A DNA stretch of 28,791 nucleotides from Brachionus koreanus (taxonomy: Eukaryota; Rotifera; Eurotatoria; Ploima; Brachionidae). Numbering within the stretch: position 1 is the first letter of the stretch; each line of letters begins with the position of its first letter. The stretch is from contig PJRA01000313.1 of the NCBI GenBank assembly GCA_016987375.1, positions 3,737,267 to 3,766,057 of the forward strand, given 5' to 3'. A model generated the notes under the pieces. That model did no database searches, was not told the DNA's origin, and saw only the letters and a list, made by a program, of their open reading frames with translations. Below, one piece after another: positions 9,846 through 18,892 of the stretch. A program made the position numbers and the translations under genes.

Positions 9846-10353
9846 TAAAAAGAATATGAAAAAAAACAGTAGGAACGATTTTGCATGAGGCGAAAGTTTG
9901 GAAATATTGATTTTTTGTTTTATTTCAATTAAAAGTAATAATTGAATAAATTTTTACACTGCAAATCTATTAATTAATTAACTTTTTCTTCATAATAAAA
10001 TTTTTTTGGACCATATAGTGGCCGCCCGGTTTACACACGGTCTGCCGTTTAACGGTTTTTATAAATTTTTCGGCAAAAATTATTAAAATTTCTATAAAAA
10101 AAGCTATAAAGAAATTAAAAAATTTTATTACGAAACTAGTGGTTATATTATGCAACAAGCTTAGAAAGTTGTCAAGGTAAAGAGTAATCAGAAGTAAATA
10201 TCGCCAGCTTACTTGCTTTTCTGGAAGGTATTATTTTCGATGTTGAATTTATGTTTCACCAATATTTTTAATTTTAAACAAATTTGGATACATTTTTTTT
10301 CAATAAATTAAGAACTGACTATTGAAATAATTAGATTTTTTTGTAATTTATTT
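9846..10353. other. non-coding, with left inverted repeat of the membrane-gene unit
   Basis: Holds the 154-bp left inverted repeat and, just before it, an unusually GC-rich patch (10018-10055, GGCCGCCCGG and ACACGGTCTGCCG) of unknown origin. A 62-codon minus-strand open frame crosses both but resembles no protein and was not called. Confidence 0.4.
10091..10244 (+). repeat. left 154-bp inverted repeat flanking a membrane-protein gene
   Basis: Reverse complement of 11488-11640 with only a handful of differences; it runs from AAAAAAGCTATAAAG to TATTATTTTCGATGTT. The pair encloses the 284-aa gene at 10354-11208, with about 110 bp and 280 bp of spacer. The similarity drops abruptly at both ends. 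No clear target-site duplication was found. Confidence 0.9.
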
Positions 10354-11208
10354 TTAAAATTGTATATTAAAATCGCATAAAATTTTATATACCAAGTATG
10401 TAATAATACTGATTCCTGAGCCGATCTTAATCATTTTTAAATGCAAATGAAAATTTATATCTTGCTTAATCAAGTATTTTAAACTTAATCCAACACCTAA
10501 AATATCACTAATTATCAAATTAATGTCTCTTATTTTTCTGTAGTTTTGGCTCAAGTTTATAATAAAAAATCCCCATAAAATCTTTTCAAGAAATGCTATG
10601 AATATATGCAAAAGTGATACAAACATTATCGCATATATTTCCCATAATATTATTTCATTTGAATTGTTCCATTCTGAATAAATGTTGAATCTTTTAAAAT
10701 AAATGTAGCTGATTAGAAGTTCGGTTATCGAAAAGAATAACTGTGAATTGATCATTCGATAATCTCTATCATTTAGATAATTTATTAAAGACCATACACC
10801 ATAATAATTACTGAAAATTGACAACAATAAGTTTAATAAAAAAAAAATACGAACATTTTTTAAATTATCGATCTTAAATATTTTAGTCAGACATATTCGC
10901 AATAATTCTGTATAAAAAATGAAAATAAAAAGAATAGGTACAAATTGAGCGTCAAAATTAAAGTAAAACACTTTGTATTCGGTTCCGTATGATTGTCGTG
11001 CATGAATTCCACGATAAAATCCGTCCCAACAGCTACATTGACATTTCTGCTTATCAACAGGATGATCCAAATTATATTTGTTAATTCCAGATATATAAGT
11101 TGATATAACCAAGCTAGAAGCAATAATTAAAGTTGTTGCTATTGATGAAAGAATAAAATAAAATACGGATTTTGGAAAAAAATTTTTAAAAAAAGCATAG
11201 TAGTTCAT
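10354..11208 (-). CDS. unknown multi-pass membrane protein with CxCxC loop
   Basis: Single-exon frame of 284 aa from ATG 11208. Not assigned to a family. There are about six or seven hydrophobic segments: near 14-38, 89-108, 119-142, 154-171, 188-216, 230-245 and 262-278. Between the first two lies a polar loop with a tight cysteine motif, CQCSCWD (Cys56, 58, 60), followed by FYRG and a Tyr-rich stretch. Such a loop could be disulphide-bonded on the lumenal or outer side. Uncharacterised invertebrate membrane proteins with a similar Cys-loop may exist, but I cannot confirm kinship from memory. AATAAA occurs just past the stop on the minus strand (near 10352-10347). The gene is intronless and bracketed by 154-bp inverted repeats, so it may travel as a unit. 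Confidence 0.72.
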   Translation of the reverse strand: MNYYAFFKNFFPKSVFYFILSSIATTLIIASSLVISTYISGINKYNLDHPVDKQKCQCSCWDGFYRGIHARQSYGTEYKVFYFNFDAQFVPILFIFIFYTELLRICLTKIFKIDNLKNVRIFFLLNLLLSIFSNYYGVWSLINYLNDRDYRMINSQLFFSITELLISYIYFKRFNIYSEWNNSNEIILWEIYAIMFVSLLHIFIAFLEKILWGFFIINLSQNYRKIRDINLIISDILGVGLSLKYLIKQDINFHLHLKMIKIGSGISIITYLVYKILCDFNIQF

Positions 11209-11487
11209 TTCTAGATATTTACAAACAAAATTCTATTTTCGATGAATTTTTCAGTCTTTTATTCTGAAATTTTCACTTATTTTATCTTTTTGAATATTTT
11301 ATATTTATTCTTGTTTCAAGCTATCTAAATAAATTAAAAAATAACTAATTTCCTACAAAACGACTTTTTTTCTATTTAAAAAAAAAATTATTTTAAAAAA
11401 TATGCTATATATGTTGAGAAAAAACTTAATTATAAAACATAAACTTGAATCGGTTATATTTTTTTACTTGTATCAATTATTTAAAGA

Positions 11488-11640
11488 AACATCGAAAATA
11501 ATACCTTCCAGAAAAGCAAGTAAGCTGGCAATATTTACTTCTGATTACTCTTTACCTTGACAACTTTTTAAATTTGTTGCATAATATAACCACTAGTTTC
11601 GTAATAAAATTTTTAATTTCTTTATAGCTTTTTTTAAAGA
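11488..11640 (-). repeat. right 153-bp inverted repeat flanking a membrane-protein gene
   Basis: Partner of 10091-10244 in inverted orientation. The two together bound a unit of about 1.55 kb (10091-11640). Confidence 0.9.
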
Positions 11641-11984
11641 ATTCACTTTATTTTTAGTAATTTTGAAACAGCAAAATATCAATTGTCAATTTCGAATATT
11701 TTCCTTGTCAACTCTTAATCATCATTAACGATTATTCACATTGTGCCTCGATTCAAACATAGTCTTTTGAATCCGAACGAAAACCAGCTCTTGATTATGT
11801 TTAAAAGAACAATGTATTGCAAGGTACACCAGGGAAAGACAAATTGACTAAAGAAAAAAAAGAAGAAGAGCGAAAAACAAAAGTTCAGGTTTCGCTAATA
11901 TCTGCCTTGCTGTCTAAGAAGAGCTGGTTCACCGGCTCAATTTATTGCTTTTGAAAAAACATTTGTAGTTAATATTGTTGGAAA

Positions 11985-12135
11985 TTTTTCTAAAAAGACT
12001 CCATTAAATATCAAAATTTTTAAATATTTATAATAGAAAATCAGATCGATAAACTCTTTATTAAAATCAAAATTTAAAATTCAATTTTAATTTAATACTA
12101 AATTTAATGATTTTTTAATTTAATGATTTTTACGA
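11985..12135 (+). repeat. diverged third copy of part of the inverted-duplication arm
   Basis: The stretch with TAAATATCAAA, TTTTTAAAT, ATAGAAAATCA and later AATTTAATAC resembles 7210-7320 of the left arm in the same orientation, at perhaps 75-80% identity by eye. It is much older or less constrained than the two main arms, so this sequence was already repeated before the recent inverted duplication. Confidence 0.55.
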
Positions 12136-12744
12136 TTTATTTAAAGTGAATAGCCTTGAGCTAAAAATTTTTAGTAAAGAGAAGCAAAATTATTTTTATC
12201 GCCATCTTAAATTTTAAACTTAAGGATCGCGCGTAGCAAAACTCCCGCACTAACTGGATTTAAAAGAACTGACTATAAATTATTAATCTGCATACTTAAA
12301 ATCCTAGAAAAATCCTAGAAACATGTTATTTTGTGTGAAATTTTTTTTAACTGGATGCCCTCAAAGATTCAAAAAAAAGTAAAAAAAATCGATTTAATAA
12401 TCAACTAAAATAAATCAATCATTTTTGATAATCGATTGCCAACACTACCTTATTCAGATTCTATCATTAAACGAGTTGATTAATTTTCTTTAGATTCAAG
12501 CAAAAATGTTAAGTTAAATTTTTATAAATTTTGAAGCTGGTGCTTTCCAAAAAAATTTATTGTTAATAAAAATATTCTCATTTAAAATTGTCTTAAGTTA
12601 GTATAAATATAATATGGTTGTTAATAATTTTACATTAACGATCAAACATGGTCATGCTCCTATCAAGGGGTTTAAAACATTTTAAGCGATCTAATGGTTG
12701 CTAATCAAATATAATTAATGAAAGGAAAAAAAATTTGCACAATT

Positions 12745-12789
12745 TTCGCGTTATTAGCACGACGCTCTAACCAACTGAGCTAGTCGGGC
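12745..12789 (-). pseudogene. tRNA-Ile 5' half (truncated tRNA gene)
   Basis: Reverse complement of the first 45 nt of the tRNA at 7610, running from the 5' acceptor strand to the 3' side of the anticodon stem, with AAT in the loop. The variable loop, T-arm and 3' acceptor strand are missing. Box B is therefore absent and Pol III transcription is not expected. The break coincides with the end of the right arm of the inverted duplication. Confidence 0.92.
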
Positions 12790-13447
12790 TTATCGCTAAT
12801 AAAATTCTTATCGAAAACATAACCTTTTTCATTTTTACATCTTTTTTTCTAATTGTTCATTATGCTGTAATTTTAATTTAAATTTTCATTCAAAAAATAT
12901 TTTAAAAGATTAGTAACATAACGTAACATATCGTTTTTTGAATAGATAAATAATATGGCCAAAATTAAAATATCAAAAAATTCTAAAAATCTCATGACTT
13001 ATTTAAGAATATATCGAATGCTTCATTCATAATTTTTTTTATCAATTGCATTAGTTTTAATGTTGATCATAGTTACAATATTTAATAATTTGTAAAAATT
13101 ATTCTAATTAGTTTTGTATTAAATCATAGTTGAATTTTTAATTAAAATTTTTTCGGTCTGATTTTCTATATTAAACATTTAAAAATTTGATATTTACTGG
13201 AGATTTTTGTGTATAGAATAGTTTAAATCAATTTAAAAAAGATGAATTAAATTTTTGAGAAATTTATTTTTACAACAGTGATATACGTTTTGCAAAATAA
13301 ACTAATATTAAAAAAACATTAAAAAAAGCTAAATTTTTTAATTAACTGGAAACAAAAACTTGGCTTGCAAAAAAATTAAACAAAATTTTGAATTTAAAAC
13401 CAATTTTTTTCCACTCGTCGACTTTATTGAATTTATTTAGAGATAAT
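12745..13447 (-). repeat. right arm of 0.7-kb inverted duplication
   Basis: Inverted partner of 6882-7654. It runs from the truncated tRNA through the DDX 3' flank into the last codons of the DDX gene. Because it is continuous with the intact helicase, this is the native location of the DDX end; the left arm is the copied one on that side. On the tRNA side the reverse holds, since only the left copy is whole. Confidence 0.93.
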
Positions 13448-16400
13448 TAGCATAAGCTTGATACATAGATGAGTTAGGCATCAATGGTGGTGGTAAGTGC
13501 GAACCATTTTGAACAGCCTGAGGTGGTGGAGGCAAAGAAGTGGGAATCATTTGCGGAGACGTTTGAACATTTTTTAAATAATGACTTTCATTTTGTCCCA
13601 TTAGATCAGAAGCTGGCATTAGTGGATTTGTCATTTGGTATCTATTAGCATATGAATTACCATTCTGGTATTTATTCTGATAAGAATTTTGTGCTGAATT
13701 ATAATTTATTCCTCCCCGATGACTCTGAAATCCATTTTCAGATTGACCATTTTCTGATGGAGAATCATCCCATCGATTTCTTTTAAGCCTCTTGGTTCCA
13801 TTATAATCATTTTTATCTTCCCTATTGTAAGACTCGTCAAAATTAGATGATCTCTTGTATGCTCCTTTGGAAGCACCGTTTCCATTAAAATTATCGTTAC
13901 TGTTATAATTAGGTTCTAGAAATTTTTATATTTTATTTAATTTAGATTTAACTATATTAATGTATTTTTTACTTTGAAATCTACTAGGACCGTTGCGGTA
14001 CCCAGAACCATTTTTTACCAAGGCCAAAAGATTATCACTGACTATTTGATTTGCTTCTCGCAAAATGTCTATCAACTTAGGAACATGTTTTGAATTTTCA
14101 CTTGTAACAAGCGTAAATGCAGTGCCTGTATTTGAATTTCGAGCCGTACGGCCTATTCGGTGAACATAGTCTTCGGTCTGAGTAGGATAGTCAATGTTGA
14201 TCACATACTTGATGTCAGATATATCTATGTTAAAAAAAGTTAGTTCGATTAGAACTTAGCCTAAATAGTAACGACAAAAACTAGACACATGTACCAACAA
14301 AAGTGACACATGTGAATGTTCAATGTTTAAGCTTACGGTTTTAAAAGACCCGGCACATTTAATCAGAACATGTAAAGTCGGTGTATCAACCTACGGTACA
14401 TGTGTCTGTTTATATTTAATGTTTGCTGTAAACTTACTATTAGCATTATGCCGTGTCATTCTCATGGTCAAGATCTTCTACTAAAAATGAAAAATATTAC
14501 AAAAAAAAGAAAATTTTTTTAAATTTTTTTGAATTCAATTTATTTTTTGAATGAACCGAAAAAAAATTTTTTTAAAATTTCGCTTTTTTTTGTAGATTTT
14601 TTACTTACCTGATTTCCGTACTCGTGTTCTCGCAATTGTGTCGGGACCATGAGTCGGAAAATAGATCAATTAGAATTGAATCATCAATTTGTGAGGCAAT
14701 TCAACAGAAGTTTCTATCGTCAAAAATAATTTCAAAAATATCTAAAAAATCCCCATTTTTAAAAAAATGTCGCAAGCTAAAAACGTTTGCTAATGGAAAA
14801 TAAAACTAACTATTAGGGATTTTCAAATTGTTCATTAATTTGATACCAAATGGCCTTTTTTGTTTAATAATTTAGGTTCAACGATAATTAAAAACCTGTT
14901 TTAAAGCATAAAATAAATTTATTTTAAATTAATTCAAATTATCAATTTTTAATTTTTTTTTTAATATAATTATTAACTATTTAATTTAAAAAAAAATAAA
15001 ATTGTAATTTTAAAATTTTAAAAGGCCAGTCTTTTTGGTTCTACTAAGAAAATCTGTTCATCAAAATTTAATTATTAAATTTAAGCCATCAAAAATTTAA
15101 ATTATATTTTCAAATTTCTGAGACCATTCTCTACCATTGAAAATCCTAGTATTCATATACTTTGATAGAATATAAGATTTGTACTTGCTGATTCAACCAA
15201 TTTGAATCTTCTATTGAATTGAGCCATTTCGGTGGAAACGTTGATATTTAAGAATATTGTAAAGTACAAGGATTACAAGACCAAAGTAAGCTTTATGTAT
15301 TTAGCAAGAAATGAAGAGATAGAAGTGTGTACTTACTTAGACCACGTGCAGCTACATCAGTGGCACATAAGATCGACTTAGACTTTCTCTTGAACTCGTT
15401 TAGCACCCACTCACGTTCTTGTTGTTTCTTGTCACCATGAATAGCTAAGCAATGATAGCCTAAACTTTGAATAAACTTAGAATACATTTCGACTTTTTTC
15501 TTTGTTTCGGAAAAAACAATAGCTTTAGAGTCATGTTGATTCATTATTTGTCCTAGAATATCCTTTAACTTAGACTCCTTTTCGTATTCATGGCAGACCT
15601 CAATTATTTGACGAATGTTTGGATTAGCAGCCAATTCACCACTACCAATGTTAATATGAACATAATTTTTGATAAAGTCTTCTGCTAGACGTCTAACTTC
15701 TTTTGGCCATGTGGCCGAAAACATAGCTGTTTGTCTATCGGGACGTATCTGCTCGATTATTTTACGAATCTGTGGTTCAAAGCCCATGTCCAACATTCTG
15801 TCCGCTTCGTCCAAAACCAAAAAAGTGCACTTGCTCAAAGTAATTTGTTTGTCTTTAACAAAATCAATTAAACGACCCGGAGTGGCTATGTAGATGTCTG
15901 CTCCTCTGCGCGCCTGGTTCAATTGAGAATGTTTTGGTGAGCCACCATATATAACAACGTTCCTTATACCCATCTGTTGACCAAAATCGTCAGCTACTTG
16001 TTGAATCTGCATTGCAAGTTCTCTTGTCGGAGCGACCACTAGACCTATGGGCCCAGGCGTCTCGTCTCGACCAAAAGAGCGCACATAATTCTGATTATTC
16101 ATGATGTGAATCAGCATGGGTAAAATGAAGCCAAAAGTCTTTCCACTGCCTGTTTGAGCAATGCCGACCATGTCTTGACCACTCAGTAGACTGGGCCAGC
16201 ACATGGATTGAATTGGAGTTGGCCGGTCGAATTTCAAGTCCTGTATTTTGTACATTATGTCTCTAGGTATTTCCAAATCGCTAAAACTAAGCACTGGTTT
16301 GACTTGATGGCCGCCAGTTACACTGATACTATTTGTATTCATAAAATTGGTTACTTCAGCAAATGGTCTATTCTTGACTGATGGGAGCTCATGCATGAAC

Positions 16401-16603
16401 CGTTTTTCAAATTGGCGTAGCCTCTGCTCTGACCAATTTGGCTTAGGCAAGTTTTTAATCTCATCTAGACCATTGATTTGTTTTTGACGATTCAACTGTG
16501 AATGATTTAGACCTTGATGGTTCTCTCTGTCCGATCGATTTGATCTAAAGCCTGGATTTGATGAATATGAGCTGCGGTAATTGTTTGAAGATGACCTATG
16601 CAT
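13437..16603 (-). CDS. DDX5: DEAD-box RNA helicase, DDX5/DDX17 (p68/p72) type
   Basis: Three exons on the minus strand: 16603-15337, 14224-13973 and 13915-13437 (introns 1,112 and 57 nt), 665 aa; human DDX5 is 614 and DDX17 about 650-730. All helicase motifs are present in order: Q motif FDRPTPIQ (125-132), Walker A AQTGSGKT (149-156), PTRELA, ATPGRL, DEAD (265-268), SAT (296-298), AIVFSETKKK (361-370), ATDVAARGL (414-422) and HRIGRTAR (444-451). The N-terminal ~45 residues are Ser/Arg/Asn-rich. The C-terminal ~170 are low-complexity with Asn/Gln/Gly, then a Pro-rich stretch, as in p68-type proteins. Family members remodel RNA in splicing, transcription and ribosome biogenesis in the nucleus. 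The join after RGL gives RGLN, where relatives usually have RGLD. DDX5 versus DDX17 cannot be separated. Two AATAAA signals follow the stop. Confidence 0.93.
14280..14410. mobile_element. small palindrome-ended element inside the helicase intron
   Basis: AGACACATGTACC at 14283-14295 is perfectly inverted as GGTACATGTGTCT at 14395-14407. With one indel the match extends to AAAC(T)AGACACATGTACC. The 125-bp unit is richer in G/C than the rest of the intron and repeats ACACATGTG inside. This suits a tiny MITE or a structured RNA segment. No clear target duplication was found. Confidence 0.55.
14438..14480 (-). other. candidate alternative exon B of the helicase gene
   Basis: On the minus strand a T-rich acceptor (CATTTTTAG, ending at 14481) precedes 43 nt of balanced composition, ended by a strong donor, GTAAGT, at 14437. 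Its length is not a multiple of three, so inclusion would shift the frame of exon 2. It also begins with TAG. The composition contrast with the A/T-rich intron suggests function. Confidence 0.4.
14609..14713 (-). other. candidate poison exon A of the helicase gene
   Basis: A consensus donor, ATCAG|GTAAGT, lies at 14609/14608 on the minus strand, after about 105 nt of composition unlike the intron around it. A possible acceptor, GACGATAG, ends at 14714. Spliced after exon 1 it would read RGLKTSVELPHKLMIQF and then stop, giving a truncated helicase or nonsense-mediated decay. Nine bases in it are complementary to candidate exon B (GACCATGAG at 14645-14653 and CTCATGGTC at 14461-14469). Confidence 0.42.
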
Positions 16604-17444
16604 TTTTGGCTTGATTTTAGTCTTAAAAATAATATTAAGCTTTTGAGTAAATTAAATGCGTGATTTATAGAGAAAGAGATCGTCTATGAAACCATTTTGA
16701 ATGAAATTACTCTTGGTGTATGGTTGCAATTTATGCGCTTTAAATTAAAATATTTTAATTTTAAATTAACATAATTGTATTTACTGCAAATTAAAGAAGA
16801 ATTTCTGATCAACGAGTTATTATTTGACTTGGAAATTTTGTTCGTTTAGTTTTACTCCTTGTTTTTTTTTGTTTTTTTTTTTAAAACTGATTTTTAACAA
16901 TTTTTTGTCTATCTGCGAAGTACACTTAATTGAAAAATAGTGATTCAAAAATTGAAAGATGAATTTAAATAAATGATAAATAACTTATGAGCTTAAAACC
17001 TGTTTTACATGATAAAAAGTATAACCCCAAATTTGCCTTTTTACACTCAAAAGTATGTGAGGTTTTTGACCGCCCATTTTTACTTTTTTCCATGAAAAAA
17101 AATATTTTGAAACAAAATTTAACACTCAGAAACCGAAAGGTTTATCGACGCTTTATGTTTTGTCTTTTCATTATTTTTAGTTCAATAAATTAAATCGTTT
17201 TTGAATTTTTTTTTCAATCAGAGATCCAAAACTAAGAAATATTAAAATTTAGTTAATTTTTTTCCAAAATATGCTTAGTTTCATGCAATATAAAATAGCA
17301 TGAATGGCTTAAAGTTTCTCCGGTCTTTGAGAGTTAAAAAGTTGTGTGGCTCTGCTAAGCGATATGTTTATTAGAGAAGCACTGAAAATTGAAAACTAAA
17401 TGACACAAAATTTTTTTTAGTTGATCAACCATGCAGAACAATTA

Positions 17445-17800
17445 GGTTTTGTGAAATTTAGTACAATAGAACAGAATAAAATATTGAAAATTCTTATAAT
17501 TTTTTTTTTAAAAGTCAAAAGCAAGTTCTGTAAATGCAATAATCAAAATCAATAAAAAAAAATGAAAAATCTGAAAAAACTCTGCAAATTTAGCATGTTT
17601 GATTTGGAAAAATTTGACTATAGTGCATTTTGCAGAGACTTTGCACATCATTAGAAGACTTTGACTTTTGGTGCAACTTAGTATGTTCCAGTTTGTTGCA
17701 CTTGCAGAACTAATTAAAAGTCTTCAGAAAAAAAGTTAATGGATTTTTTAGCATTAATTTTTGTTCTATTTTTTTATTTTGTAGCAAATTTCACAAAACC
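17445..17800 (+). mobile_element. MITE-like element, copy A
   Basis: Starts GGTTTTGTGAAATTTAGTAC and ends with the inverted counterpart, GCAAATTTCACAAAACC. The terminal inverted repeats extend about 40-60 bp with mismatches and contain TAGAAC-like and TTAATGCT-like blocks. The interior has AAAAGTCAAAAGCAAGTTCTG near the left end and GCAGAACTAATTAAAAGTC near the right. No open frame. The same unit occurs inverted at 18363-18730. Confidence 0.75.
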
Positions 17801-18210
17801 GAGCAATCTTTAAAGTAGCAAGTTCGATCAAATTTATAAATATTCATAAATTTAGGGGATATTTGTAAAGATTTTATGAATTTATTGTATAAACTCTAAA
17901 TGAAAAAAAAATTAGTTTGAGTATGTTTCTTTGAAAATTTAAAAAAAAATCTTTTAAGTTTTTTAATCTGAACTTAAAATAGTAGAACAAGATTTGATAG
18001 GATCATGAGTATCTTATAGCGTGATAAAATTAAATTTTATAAAAGCAAATAAAATATAATTAAATTATATACCCAGCATATTAAATATAAAACCAAAATT
18101 TAATGCCGAGACAAATATTCATGAGTAGCAAAACATATTAAACTTTAAAATTAAGAATTTAAAATTCTTTAATTCTTTGAGTTGATTCAGCCCTGGCCTA
18201 CACCTGGCTA

Positions 18211-18218
18211 CGCCACTG
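18211..18218 (-). mobile_element. possible DNA-transposon terminus remnant
   Basis: Reading minus from 18218 the sequence is CAGTGGCGTAGCCAGG, then TGTAGGCCAGGG. CAGTGGCGTAGC-like ends are common to several eukaryotic cut-and-paste DNA transposon families, including many hAT and related elements. No matching second end or transposase was found, so at most a solo terminus about 40 bp long (18180-18218) survives. The patch is clearly richer in G/C than its surroundings. Confidence 0.45.
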
Positions 18219-18362
18219 TTATTCTATAGTTACTTAAAATTTTCAATCAGAAAATTATATTAAAAAAATTAATCGTATATAAACTATTTGTCAAATAAAA
18301 AATTATAACAATAATAAAATAAAATAATTGATAAATAAAATACTTCAATTTTAAAGTTACAT

Positions 18363-18730
18363 GGTTTAGTGAAATTTGGTACAAAAGAAAAAAAAGAACA
18401 AAAATTAATGCTTAAAAAGTTTATAACTTTTTTACTGAAGGCTTTTAATTAGTTCTGTAAGTTCAACAAACTGCAAAATACTTTGTTGCACCAAAAGTCA
18501 GTGTCTGCTAAGGAAGTACAAAGTTGATGCTAAATGCACTAAAGCCAAATTTGTCTAAATTTATTAAATTTGCATAATTATGCTAAATTTGCATAATTTT
18601 ACCAAATTTTTGAAAGTAATGCAACTGCATTTACAGAACTTACTTTTGACTTTTAAAAGAAAGTTAATCAAAAAATAATAAAAATTTTTAACATTTTTTT
18701 CTGCTCTATTATTCTAAATTTTACAAAACC
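18363..18730 (-). mobile_element. MITE-like element, copy B (inverted relative to A)
   Basis: Begins GGTTTAGTGAAATTTGGTAC and ends TCTAAATTTTACAAAACC. Its left interior (GAACAAAAATTAATGCTTAA, then CTTTTAATTAGTTCTGTAAG) is the reverse complement of the right side of copy A, and its right interior (GCATTTACAGAACTTACTTT) of the left side. The copies have diverged by substitutions and small indels. Similarity may run about 15 bp beyond the GG ends. Confidence 0.75.
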
Positions 18731-18892
18731 AATTACTTTAGAATGTTAATATAGATTTGAATTTAATCTCAAAATGTTTTTAAAAATAAAGCCGGAAATT
18801 ATCATATTAAAATTCAAAAATAAATTCTTATAAAATGTTATAAAATTAACAATTATCAATTTTGAAAAGAATATAGATAATTTTTTTTTAAA

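Larger units (their letters stand above)
11209..12744. other. non-coding part of the island
   Basis: Contains the right 154-bp inverted repeat, a richer-composition patch at about 11730-11960, and a diverged third copy of part of the inverted-duplication arm at about 11985-12135. In the patch, short open frames (about 35 and 45 codons) and small hairpins such as GATTCAAA...TTTGAATC suggest decayed transposon or coding sequence, but nothing recognisable. No intact gene. Confidence 0.4.
16604..18892. other. 2.3-kb divergent intergenic region with MITE pair
   Basis: Separates the minus-strand helicase from the plus-strand transporter, so it should hold both promoters. No protein gene was accepted; a 68-codon plus-strand frame at 16987 has no recognisable features. 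Two inverted MITE-like copies and a transposon-terminus motif are listed separately. Confidence 0.5.

Noticed and set aside
9970..10158. 62-codon minus-strand frame over the left inverted repeat
   Set aside because: Half lies in the repeat arm, whose other copy does not preserve the frame, and the peptide resembles nothing.
10887..11123. 78-codon minus-strand frame inside the membrane-protein gene
   Set aside because: Alternate frame of the longer 284-codon gene with no independent support.
14438..14713. Intron-hosted C/D-box snoRNA in the helicase intron
   Set aside because: A weak C-box-like TTGATGA is present in candidate exon A, but no D box (CTGA) or terminal stem was found; the splice-site pattern fits better.
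15669..15893. 74-codon plus-strand frame
   Set aside because: Antisense shadow of the helicase core (DEAD and SAT motif region).
16987..17193. 68-codon plus-strand frame upstream of SLC29
   Set aside because: No domain, no splice partner and A/T-driven composition; probably a chance frame, though it was considered as a small basic protein.
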